A stretch of 44,993 nucleotides of DNA, taken from the NCBI GenBank assembly GCA_002306975.1, contig DBTI01000187.1, positions 1 to 44,993 of the forward strand. The letters are read 5' to 3'. Shown piece after piece: positions 24,088 to 31,630 of the stretch; position 1 is the stretch's first letter, and every line of letters begins with the position of its first letter. The notes below the pieces were generated by a model. It was not told where the DNA came from and ran no database searches. It worked only from the letters and a program-made list of their open reading frames with translations. The DNA is from Ruminococcaceae bacterium UBA1320. GTDB taxonomy: Bacteria; Bacillota; Clostridia; Oscillospirales; Ethanoligenentaceae. A program made the translations under genes and the position numbers.

Positions 24088-26568
24088 ATGGCAATGGTTA
24101 TCAATTCTCCAGTCAACATGCTGTGCCTTGGCTGCATGAAGATGCGGGAAGCCGAAGGAGTATGCCCGTTTTGCGGCTTTGATGAAAGCAGCTACACGCC
24201 GGCTCCGCATCAGTTGCCCCCGCGCACGATCCTCGGAGGGAAATATCTGGTTGGCAGGCTGTTGGGCGAAGGCGGATTTGGAATAACCTATCTTGGATGG
24301 GATTTAAACCTTGATTTGAAAATAGCAATCAAGGAGTTTTACCCTACCGGATTTGTGACAAGGGAAAACACGGCAACAAATACCGTTACCCCTTTCACAG
24401 GTGAAAAAGAGGAATTTTTCAATTCCGGACGCGACAAGTTTGTAGAGGAAGCAAAACGCCTTGCAAAATTTTACGCTATGCCCGGAATTGTTTCAGTCAA
24501 AGACTTTTTTCTTGAAAACGGCACGGCTTACATAGTAATGGAATATGTAGAGGGTGTAACTTTAAAGGAATGGCTTAAAGCGTTGGGCGGCAAAATGCCG
24601 GCAAATCAGGTCTTTGAGATAATGAAGCCGCTTATGCGCTCTTTATCCGAAATTCATAAAGACGGTATTATTCATCGCGATATCAGCCCGGACAATATTA
24701 TGATATCCAAAGAGGGCAACGTAAAGCTGCTTGACTTTGGCGCGGCCCGGGATTTTTCACAGAGCGGGAACAAAAGCCTGTCCGTTATGTTAAAGCCAGG
24801 GTATGCGCCGGAGGAACAATATCGCACGCGCGGAAAACAGGGCCCGTGGACTGATATTTACGCCCTTTGCGCCACAATTTACAGAGCAATCACCGGCATA
24901 ACCCCCGATGAATCCTGTGAGCGGGTGCAAAACGACGAGGTCAAGTATCCGTCACAGCTTGGCGTCGCCATATCAAGGCAGCAGGAAATGGCGCTGATGC
25001 ACGGCATGGCGGTGCTGCAAAAGAACCGCACTCAAAACGTGGAACAGTTAAATGCTGAATTGTTCGGTACGTATAGCCAGCCTGCGCAGGCACCAATATT
25101 CCCACCCATGCAGCCTCCGGTTCAATCTGGTGTACAGTCGGGCGCGCAAACACCGGTGACCGTGTCTTTGGATGCGCCGGCGACGCCGCAGCAGTCACAG
25201 CAAAACCCCGTGCAGGCGCCGAATCAAGTGCCGATACCGGCGACGATGCCGCTTATGCGGCAGCAGCCTGTAACAACAAAATCACAGCAGTCTGTACCTC
25301 CGACACCGCCGTCGGATCAACAGCAGCAGCCACATCCTTCGCAGCCGGTATGGCAACCCTCGCAAGCGCAGCAACCTCAGCAAACTCCGCAACCTCAACA
25401 GCCGCAGCAAGCGCCGCGAACCCCGCAACCCCAACAGTCGCAGCAGGCGTCGCGAGCCCTGCAACCCTCACAACCCCCAAATGCTCCGCAAAATCCGAAA
25501 AAATCTTTTATGGCAAAATACGGCGTTTTAGGCGGAATCGCTATCGTCGTTGTTATTGTGATCATTATCATCATTTGTGTAAGTAACAGCGGCGGCTCGC
25601 CGGTTTATCAAGACGATCCGTCTTATCCCTCATCAGAGGAAGCATCCCAAGACAGCGAACCACCCTCCTCCGAAGCTTCAGATACGCAAACGCAGACTGA
25701 TGCTGCAATTACCGACACGGTAAGGGGAAACACCATAGGCAATATTTCAAATGAGGGCATTGCGGCGATGCAGGACGATACTATTTATTTTTCTGATGTT
25801 TGGGGAAAGAACGGCAGCTTTTACACAATAAAGACGGGTGACACAAGCATTACACAAATCGCACCCAACGAAAACGGCTATTACATAAATGTCGTTGATG
25901 ATTGGATTTATTATAGTGATTCAAACAACAATTATGATCTGTGCAGGATGGCAACAGACGGCACAGGTAAAGAAGTGCTATGCGACGGACAATGCCTTGA
26001 TATTAATGTAGTTGACGGCTGGATCTATTACCGCAATGAATCGTTTGACCTTTTCAAGGTGAAGGATGACGGCTCAGACGCAACATTACTAGCCGCCGGT
26101 GAAGCTGACAATATTTGTGTCAAAGATGGGTGGATTTATTTCAGGAACCAAAAAGACAACTGGACGATTTACAAGATGGATACGAACGGCACGCAGGAAA
26201 CAAAGCTTACGTATGACGATCCGGCGAATCTGGATGTGGAAGACGGTTGGATTTATTACCGTGACCAAAGCGACGGTCAGTGCCTTTATAAGGTTAGAAC
26301 CGACGGATCGGAAAGAACAAAATTAAACAGCCGCGCAAGCTGGAATGTCAATATTTCAGGCGACTGGGTTTATTATTGCGACGATGATAAAACGCTTTAC
26401 AAAATAATGACAGACGGTACTGAAGAAACAAAACTGAGCAATGAGCAATGTTATGATCTTAATATCGTAGGCGGCTATATTTTTTATCTTAATCAAGGCG
26501 ACAGCAATGTCCTTTACAGAATGAATACAGACGGCACGGATAATGAAAAATTTCAATTGGGTGAATGA
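24088..26568 (+). CDS. Transmembrane Ser/Thr protein kinase with zinc ribbon and extracytoplasmic beta-propeller-like sensor
   Basis: An 826-residue bacterial Hanks-type kinase. In order: a zinc ribbon with C13, C16, C26 and C29; the kinase domain (about 50-330) with glycine loop GEGGFGITYLG, Lys82, HRD Asp198, DFG Asp216 and an APEEQY activation-segment end; a Pro/Gln-rich linker (330-470); one membrane helix (477-498); an acidic Ser-rich stretch; and a C-terminal outside domain (540-826) made of about seven repeats around WIYYRN..LYKMxTDGT, as in DUF5050 beta-propeller-like proteins. All catalytic residues are present. The start may be the ATG at 24094, better spaced from GGGGG. It is the first of six co-directional genes with FHA and PP2C partners, so it is the likely sensor and writer of the system. 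Confidence 0.93.
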   Translation: MAMVINSPVNMLCLGCMKMREAEGVCPFCGFDESSYTPAPHQLPPRTILGGKYLVGRLLGEGGFGITYLGWDLNLDLKIAIKEFYPTGFVTRENTATNTVTPFTGEKEEFFNSGRDKFVEEAKRLAKFYAMPGIVSVKDFFLENGTAYIVMEYVEGVTLKEWLKALGGKMPANQVFEIMKPLMRSLSEIHKDGIIHRDISPDNIMISKEGNVKLLDFGAARDFSQSGNKSLSVMLKPGYAPEEQYRTRGKQGPWTDIYALCATIYRAITGITPDESCERVQNDEVKYPSQLGVAISRQQEMALMHGMAVLQKNRTQNVEQLNAELFGTYSQPAQAPIFPPMQPPVQSGVQSGAQTPVTVSLDAPATPQQSQQNPVQAPNQVPIPATMPLMRQQPVTTKSQQSVPPTPPSDQQQQPHPSQPVWQPSQAQQPQQTPQPQQPQQAPRTPQPQQSQQASRALQPSQPPNAPQNPKKSFMAKYGVLGGIAIVVVIVIIIIICVSNSGGSPVYQDDPSYPSSEEASQDSEPPSSEASDTQTQTDAAITDTVRGNTIGNISNEGIAAMQDDTIYFSDVWGKNGSFYTIKTGDTSITQIAPNENGYYINVVDDWIYYSDSNNNYDLCRMATDGTGKEVLCDGQCLDINVVDGWIYYRNESFDLFKVKDDGSDATLLAAGEADNICVKDGWIYFRNQKDNWTIYKMDTNGTQETKLTYDDPANLDVEDGWIYYRDQSDGQCLYKVRTDGSERTKLNSRASWNVNISGDWVYYCDDDKTLYKIMTDGTEETKLSNEQCYDLNIVGGYIFYLNQGDSNVLYRMNTDGTDNEKFQLGE

Positions 26569-26666
26569 TTCCGCTAACAGCAATTTCAAATAAAAACCGG
26601 AAAGCAAAAATATTTTACTTTGATTTTTCAAATTGCTATAAATAAAGACTATTGGAGGAAGCAGCA

Positions 26667-27251
26667 ATGGAAATGAAACAATGCCCTAACGGTCATTTTT
26701 ACGATCAGTCAAAAACACCTGACTGCCCGTATTGCAACAGTGCGTCGGCTAACCAGAACGTGAACCGCCCCCCATATAACGATACTTCACATGGCGGGTA
26801 TATGTCGGGCGCCGATATGGGCGTAACCATCCCCGCAGCGCCGCAGGGCGGCGTAAATCCGCCTCCACAGGATTCTGACAGAACCGTTGCGGTTATTAAA
26901 AAAGCTATCGGAATAGACCCGGTTGTCGGCTGGTTAATCTGCGTTGAAGGCAAGGAAAAAGGCAAGGATTATCGCATGCACGCGGATAACAACTTCATCG
27001 GGCGCAGCGAAAAAATGGATATCTGCATCCATTACGACGATACGATTTCGCGTGAAAATCATGCCGTAGTCAGCTATGATATGCGCGAAAAGACCTATTA
27101 TTTTTCCCCGGGCGAGGGGAGAAGCATAATCAGAGTTAACGACAAGGCGATATTTTCCACCGTGCAGCTTTCAGCTTACGACAAGATAGAGCTTGGCAGC
27201 ACAAAGCTGATGTTCCTTCCGCTGTGCGGGGAGGAATTCAATTGGAAGTAA
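26667..27251 (+). CDS. FHA domain protein with N-terminal zinc ribbon
   Basis: A 194-residue cytoplasmic protein. The N-terminus has CPNGHFYDQ...CPYCN, a single zinc ribbon similar in style to that of the kinase. A Pro/Gly-rich linker follows, then a C-terminal FHA domain (about 95-190) with the phosphothreonine-binding pattern IGRSEKMD and TISRENHAVV, where Arg and Ser contact the phosphate. FHA proteins read phosphothreonine made by Ser/Thr kinases. The ATG lies 8 bases after GGAGG. It is 98 bases after the kinase gene and only 2 bases before the PP2C gene, so it is co-translated with the phosphatase. Confidence 0.9.
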   Translation: MEMKQCPNGHFYDQSKTPDCPYCNSASANQNVNRPPYNDTSHGGYMSGADMGVTIPAAPQGGVNPPPQDSDRTVAVIKKAIGIDPVVGWLICVEGKEKGKDYRMHADNNFIGRSEKMDICIHYDDTISRENHAVVSYDMREKTYYFSPGEGRSIIRVNDKAIFSTVQLSAYDKIELGSTKLMFLPLCGEEFNWK

Positions 27252-27253
27252 CT

Positions 27254-28147
27254 ATGTCATGGATAAAAAACAACGTTTTGATATTAATCGTTGTTGCCGT
27301 AGTTGTTTTGATTGCGGCCGCGGTGCTGATCCTGTGGTATTTTAAGATTAAAAGGAAAGCGGAAACCGGGGTGGAGCAGATGGCGGAAGCGCCTGTCATG
27401 GTGCAGATCGGCAATGCGCACAATATTGGCGCGAGAAAAAGCCAGCAGGATGCTTTTGGTGTTTCCGATGTCAATAACGCCGCTCTTATGCGTGACAAGG
27501 GTATACTTGCTGTTGTCGCCGACGGAATGGGCGGCTTGACGGACAGCGGTCAAATCAGTGCAATGATTACCGCTCATTTTCTAAAGTCGTTCCGCAGATC
27601 ACCGCCACGCATGGATATTTCCGCCGAGCTTTTGAACATGACGATGGAAGCCAACCGTGAGGTCTGCGGTTATCTGAAAAAAACCGGATTGCAGAGCGGC
27701 TCCACACTTATTGCCACTGTAATAAAAGGTTCGCTTCTTTCTTTTGTATCGGTCGGCGACAGCAGAATATATCTTTTGCGCGGCGGTTCGCTGATTCAGG
27801 TTAACCGCGAACATACCTATGCCAGTGAGCTTGATGAAAAAGCGGCAAAGAACGAGATAACGTTTGAACAGGCAAAAAATGACCCGCAGCGCAACGCGCT
27901 CACAGGCTACATAGGTATGGAAGACAATCTTCCGGTTGACCGCAGCCTGCACCCGCTAAGCCTGCTGCCTGGCGACCGGGTTCTCTTAATGACCGACGGT
28001 GTGTTCAACACGTTATCCAATGAAGAGATTACGTCCGCCGCAATGCGCCCGGTCTGTGAAGCCGCGGCGCAGATAGAAACACTTGTTTTATCAAAAAGGA
28101 AATCAAATCAGGATAATTTTACGGTTATCATTATTGAATGCGCTTGA
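27254..28147 (+). CDS. Membrane-anchored PP2C-type Ser/Thr phosphatase
   Basis: A 297-residue protein with one N-terminal membrane helix (about 5-30) and a PP2C (PPM) domain. Family motifs are ARKSQQDAFG, VVADGMGG (metal-binding Asp), SVGDSRIYLLRGG, LLMTDGVFNTL (metal-binding Asp) and QDNFTVIII (last metal-binding Asp). These manganese/magnesium enzymes remove phosphate from Ser and Thr and usually reverse the partner kinase. The ATG is 5 bases after GGAAG; an upstream in-frame GTG overlaps the FHA gene. The phosphatase domain is expected on the cytoplasmic side. It is one of two PP2C proteins in this cluster. Confidence 0.92.
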   Translation: MSWIKNNVLILIVVAVVVLIAAAVLILWYFKIKRKAETGVEQMAEAPVMVQIGNAHNIGARKSQQDAFGVSDVNNAALMRDKGILAVVADGMGGLTDSGQISAMITAHFLKSFRRSPPRMDISAELLNMTMEANREVCGYLKKTGLQSGSTLIATVIKGSLLSFVSVGDSRIYLLRGGSLIQVNREHTYASELDEKAAKNEITFEQAKNDPQRNALTGYIGMEDNLPVDRSLHPLSLLPGDRVLLMTDGVFNTLSNEEITSAAMRPVCEAAAQIETLVLSKRKSNQDNFTVIIIECA

Positions 28148-28160
28148 CGGGGGATTACTT

Positions 28161-29393
28161 ATGAAAAAACTGTTGCGGTTTTTTACAGCGATATCTATAA
28201 CACTGCTTTGTCTGTTTCCGGTAACCGCCTCTGCCGCGCAGGCAGCGGAACCGCAAAACGCAATGGCTGTGGTTATATGCGAGTCGGGGGGGACATATTA
28301 CGCGAGCACCGCTTTTGCCATATCCGGTGATAAATCCGGTGCCACCACTTTTATAACAAACTATCAAATCGCGGCGATAAAACCGGATGAGATTTATATT
28401 GCCACAGAGGAGATTAGCGCAGACGGCGCTGTTCCGGCAAAACTGACAAGCGCAAGCGCAAATCTTGGGGTTGCGGTGGTAACCGCTTCATCGCCGGTAT
28501 CCGGCTGCACACCGTTCAAGCTTACAAGCAGCAAGAGCCTTTCCAAGGGCGACGCTGTTTATGCGCTGGGCTTTGGGAGCATGCAGACCGATGCACCCTG
28601 CACAGTTGACGACGTTGTTTATCAGGAAGGCGAAGTGCTCGGCACTTCAAACTCAACTGACGAAAAAGTGCAGCTCTTTGTAACAAGCTGCCAGATGGAC
28701 AAACAAAACACAGGTGGCCCGCTTGTAACAAAGGACGGCACGGTAGTCGGCGTCAGCCTTGGGGAAAACGAAGAAAACGGCATAGCGCTGCCTGTCGATT
28801 ATCTGATGCAGTCCGCAAACAGCGGCTCCGGTTCCAAAACGGCTTCAAAATCTTCCGATTCTTCTTCCGGCTTTGATTTCAGGTTTTTGATTATTCCGGC
28901 GGTAATAGGGCTTATAATCGGTTTTTTTGTGAGAAGAAATAAAACAAAGCCGACAGTCAGGCAGGCGAATATGAATGTTCCGCAGTATAATCAGAATGCG
29001 CAGTTCAGCGGCACAGCTCCGACACCGCCGCCGGCTTATAACACCGAGCCTGTGAAAACTCAGCAGCAAAGCTATAGAAAACTTTTCATAACCGGCATAT
29101 CGGGATATTTTATCAACAACAGCTTTACTGTGCGCGACAGGGTCTTGATTGGACGGGATGCGCAAAAATGCAATGTTGTTTTTCCACCTGCTTCGGCGGG
29201 GATAAGCGCACTGCACTGTGAAATAATCAATCAAGCCGGTCACTTGGAGTTGGTTGACCGCGGCTCGACCTATGGCACATTTCTCGGTGACGGCACAAGG
29301 CTGGATGTTAACCGTCCGTATACTCTAAACGTCGGCGAAACATTTTATCTTGGAACGGTGGATAACCGGTTCAGTGTTGGAGGCGAGCAGTAA
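28161..29393 (+). CDS. Trypsin-fold pseudoprotease with transmembrane helix and cytoplasmic FHA domain
   Basis: A 410-residue protein: signal peptide (1-26), an HtrA-like trypsin fold outside (about 30-215), a Ser-rich linker, one membrane helix (241-257) and a C-terminal FHA domain (about 310-405; LIGRDAQKCN, GISALHCE, GSTYGTFLGDG). All three catalytic positions appear replaced: TNxH reads TNYQ (68-69), the Asp of D-L-A reads N101 in ANLGVAVV, and GNSGGPL reads QNTGGPL (T184). It is thus likely a binding or sensing domain rather than a protease. The ATG follows GGGGG; 13 bases separate it from the PP2C gene, and its stop overlaps the next start as TAATG. It probably links an outside ligand to inside phosphothreonine. 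Confidence 0.85.
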   Translation: MKKLLRFFTAISITLLCLFPVTASAAQAAEPQNAMAVVICESGGTYYASTAFAISGDKSGATTFITNYQIAAIKPDEIYIATEEISADGAVPAKLTSASANLGVAVVTASSPVSGCTPFKLTSSKSLSKGDAVYALGFGSMQTDAPCTVDDVVYQEGEVLGTSNSTDEKVQLFVTSCQMDKQNTGGPLVTKDGTVVGVSLGENEENGIALPVDYLMQSANSGSGSKTASKSSDSSSGFDFRFLIIPAVIGLIIGFFVRRNKTKPTVRQANMNVPQYNQNAQFSGTAPTPPPAYNTEPVKTQQQSYRKLFITGISGYFINNSFTVRDRVLIGRDAQKCNVVFPPASAGISALHCEIINQAGHLELVDRGSTYGTFLGDGTRLDVNRPYTLNVGETFYLGTVDNRFSVGGEQ

Positions 29394-30685
29394 TGGGCGG
29401 CAATTATAACGGAAACACTGTTTTTTATAAAAAGGCGGTAGACTCCACACTCACTTTGAAAGACGTTTTTTCAGATGTGTTTAAAAAACACGCAAAGCAG
29501 GACGGTGAGCGGCTTTTCGTCGCAGGCACTTCAACGACAACTCCGAACGAGTCGGAAATGCTCAGCGGATGGACTAAGCCATGGCTTTTCATTCGCATTT
29601 TGGGTATTGGCTTTGGTATTTTGCTGCTTTTATATATTCTTGTCGCTCAGGGGTATGGGCTGTTAGCGTCAAGCCCGTTTGCCTTTATCGGATCGTTTAT
29701 CGTTCCCTTGGCTGTTTTGCTGTTTTACTGGGAGATGAATATACCACGGAACATTCCGCTTTATCAGGTGCTGCTTGTGCTTCTTGTGGGCGGTGTTATT
29801 TCTCTTATCATAACCGGTCTTCTCAATTCTGTGCTTTCAATGGATAATCTGCCGGTATATTTTGCTCCTTTTGTTGAAGAACCGGCGAAGCTTGCCGCCG
29901 CTTTTATTTTTTTGAAAAAATTTAATAAAAATTATATTCTGAACGGAATCCTGATAGGCGGTGCTGTGGGAGCGGGTTTTGCCGCCATTGAATCTTCCGG
30001 CTATTATTTGCAAAACGGAATGGACACCATGATTTTAAGGGCTTTCGACGCTCCGGGCGGCCATGTGCTTTGGGCGGCCATGTATTGCGGGATGCTCATC
30101 GCCGTCAAGGGCAAGGAAGATTTGCAGTTCAGCCACCTTTTAAAAACCGATTTTCTAAAATATTTCGGCGCCGCGGTATTGCTTCACTTTATTTGGAACA
30201 CACCGTTCAGTATTTTTTCAGTACCGTTTTTCGGGGATATAAAATTTGTCATTCTAATTGTTATCGGCTGGTTCATATTGTTGTCGGTTATAAAAAAAGG
30301 TATCAGCCAGGTTGTAAATGTTACGGCAGGCAATCAGGCAGGTGCGGCGGCCGGGCAGCCCGCTCAGGCGCAAAGCCAGATGATGCTTTGCGGCATGACC
30401 GGAATGTACGCGGGGCAGAGTGTGCCGCTTTCGGCGGGCAGGCTTGTGTTTGGTAGGGAACCTTCCATCTGCAATATAATTTTTCCGCCGGCAACGCAGG
30501 GCATCAGCCGTCAGCATTGCACAGTAACCTTTGACGGCAGAACCGTTTTTGTGTGCGATGACAATTCGAGCAACGGAACATTTATAAATGGTCAAAGACT
30601 TGCTCCCGGCGCTCAGACACCGCTGTATCCCGGGCAGCAGTTCTGGCTTGGCAACAAAGATGTAATGTTTGAGCTGAGAAGCTGA
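29393..30685 (+). CDS. PrsW-family membrane protease fused to an FHA domain
   Basis: A 430-residue protein. Residues about 60-300 hold seven to eight membrane helices with PrsW/CPBP-type motifs: FVEEPAKLAAAF (paired Glu), FAAIESSGYYL, HVLWAAMYCGM and HFIWN (His residues). These are the expected active-site residues of intramembrane glutamic or metal-type proteases of the PrsW group, which in Bacillus subtilis cuts the anti-sigma factor RsiW. The C-terminus is an FHA domain (about 330-428; VFGREPSICN, GISRQHCTV, NSSNGTFINGQRL). Its start overlaps the previous stop (TAATG), so it is translationally coupled to the pseudoprotease. FHA recruitment of a phosphorylated partner to the protease is a plausible role. 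Confidence 0.9.
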   Translation: MGGNYNGNTVFYKKAVDSTLTLKDVFSDVFKKHAKQDGERLFVAGTSTTTPNESEMLSGWTKPWLFIRILGIGFGILLLLYILVAQGYGLLASSPFAFIGSFIVPLAVLLFYWEMNIPRNIPLYQVLLVLLVGGVISLIITGLLNSVLSMDNLPVYFAPFVEEPAKLAAAFIFLKKFNKNYILNGILIGGAVGAGFAAIESSGYYLQNGMDTMILRAFDAPGGHVLWAAMYCGMLIAVKGKEDLQFSHLLKTDFLKYFGAAVLLHFIWNTPFSIFSVPFFGDIKFVILIVIGWFILLSVIKKGISQVVNVTAGNQAGAAAGQPAQAQSQMMLCGMTGMYAGQSVPLSAGRLVFGREPSICNIIFPPATQGISRQHCTVTFDGRTVFVCDDNSSNGTFINGQRLAPGAQTPLYPGQQFWLGNKDVMFELRS

Positions 30686-30692
30686 AAGCAGA

Positions 30693-30741
30693 ATATTATC
30701 TCCTCCGCCGGGGCTATCCGTTTCGGTGGTGAAGATAATGA
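30693..30741. repeat. GC-rich dispersed hairpin, copy 3
   Basis: ATTATCTCCTCCGCCGGGG (30695-30713) pairs imperfectly with TTTCGGTGGTGAAGATAAT (30721-30739). It lies between the PrsW-FHA and second PP2C genes. It may attenuate transcription into the last gene of the cluster. Confidence 0.55.
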
Positions 30742-30768
30742 TTTTATATTTTGACCGGAGGACAGATT

Positions 30769-31506
30769 ATGAGTTTTATAACGGCGGGATGTACCCAAAA
30801 AGGCGGCAGGGCAAAGAATGAGGACGCCATCTGCGACTGTCAAAGAGAAGACGCCTTTGTTGCCGTTGTCGCCGACGGGCTTGGCATGCACGGCGGCGGA
30901 GACATTGCGTCGGAAACCGCTGCAAAAGTGCTTTCTCAGCGTTTTTTTGAAAATACCTCCCTTGATAAAAGCATAATTACCGGCTTTTTTGAGCAGGCAA
31001 ACGATGCGATAGTAAAAAAACAGACTGCTGCCGAAAAAATGAAATCAACCGCCGTCGCCCTGTTCTCTCTCGGCAAAAAATATGCGGTCGCGCATATCGG
31101 CGATTCCCGGCTTTATCAGTTTTCAAGTGGGAAAATCGTTTATCAGACAATAGACCATAGCGTTTCGCAAATGGCAGTGTTCTCCGGTGAAATCGACGCT
31201 TCGCAGATTCGCTTTCATGAGGATAGAAACCGTGTCTTGCGCGCGTTGGGCAGTGAAGACGGCGCTCGCCCCGACATTTATCTCTCCGAGCTGCCGGTAA
31301 CGGAGAGGGACGCTTTTCTCTTGTGCACAGACGGCTTTTGGGAATATGTTTTAGAACCGGAAATGGAAGTGGATCTGAATAAATCGAGTACGCCCAAACA
31401 GTGGCTTTCCTATCTTACGGAGCGTATAGGCAAGCGGGTGGACGGCAAAAACGACAATATGTCCGCTCTGGCTATATTTTTTAAAGAAGATGGCAATCAA
31501 AAATAG
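30769..31506 (+). CDS. Soluble PP2C-type Ser/Thr phosphatase
   Basis: A 245-residue PP2C (PPM) phosphatase without a membrane helix. Motifs are GGRAKNEDAICD, VVADGLGMHGGG, AHIGDSRLYQF, LLCTDGFWEYV and KNDNMSALAI, so the metal-binding Asp set is complete. The sequence is clearly different from the membrane-anchored PP2C at 27254, so the two probably have different targets. The ATG follows CGGAGG by 7 bases. It is the last gene of the cluster; a very strong terminator follows. A gap of 83 bases with a hairpin separates it from the PrsW-FHA gene. Confidence 0.92.
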   Translation: MSFITAGCTQKGGRAKNEDAICDCQREDAFVAVVADGLGMHGGGDIASETAAKVLSQRFFENTSLDKSIITGFFEQANDAIVKKQTAAEKMKSTAVALFSLGKKYAVAHIGDSRLYQFSSGKIVYQTIDHSVSQMAVFSGEIDASQIRFHEDRNRVLRALGSEDGARPDIYLSELPVTERDAFLLCTDGFWEYVLEPEMEVDLNKSSTPKQWLSYLTERIGKRVDGKNDNMSALAIFFKEDGNQK

Positions 31507-31518
31507 ATAATTCAAAAA

Positions 31519-31569
31519 AGCGCCGCGTATTTTCCGGATTGTTCGGGAAAATACGCGGCGCTTTTTTTG
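31519..31569 (+). terminator. Strong intrinsic terminator of the kinase-FHA-PP2C cluster
   Basis: A perfect 17-bp stem (31519-31535 with 31546-31562, starting AGCGCCGCG) is followed by a run of T. It ends the six-gene block. Confidence 0.9.
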
Positions 31570-31572
31570 TTT

Positions 31573-31605
31573 GTTATGTTCCCCGCTGAAGGCGGGGAAC
31601 ATAAC
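31573..31605. repeat. GC-rich dispersed hairpin, copy 4
   Basis: GTTATGTTCCCCGC pairs perfectly over 14 bases with GCGGGGAACATAAC around a 5-base loop. The CCCCGC...GCGGGG core and the flanking ATAA match the other copies. It stands between the convergent cluster and the surface protein gene and may terminate the latter. Confidence 0.65.
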
Positions 31606-31630
31606 ATTTAAGCTTTTTGAATGGCTGGAA

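Noticed and set aside
25253..25480. Ala/Val- or Leu/Arg-rich reverse-strand frames inside the Ser/Thr kinase gene.
   Set aside because: They are shadows of the Pro/Gln-rich linker codons of the kinase and have no ribosome site or independent support.
24088..31506. A type VI or type VII secretion system controlled by kinase, FHA and PP2C.
   Set aside because: None of the secretion core genes (VipA/B, Hcp, EssC, WXG100 proteins) is present in the window.
20275..31605. A CRISPR array built from the recurring hairpins.
   Set aside because: The four copies are kilobases apart, inexact and lack regular spacers; no cas gene is present.
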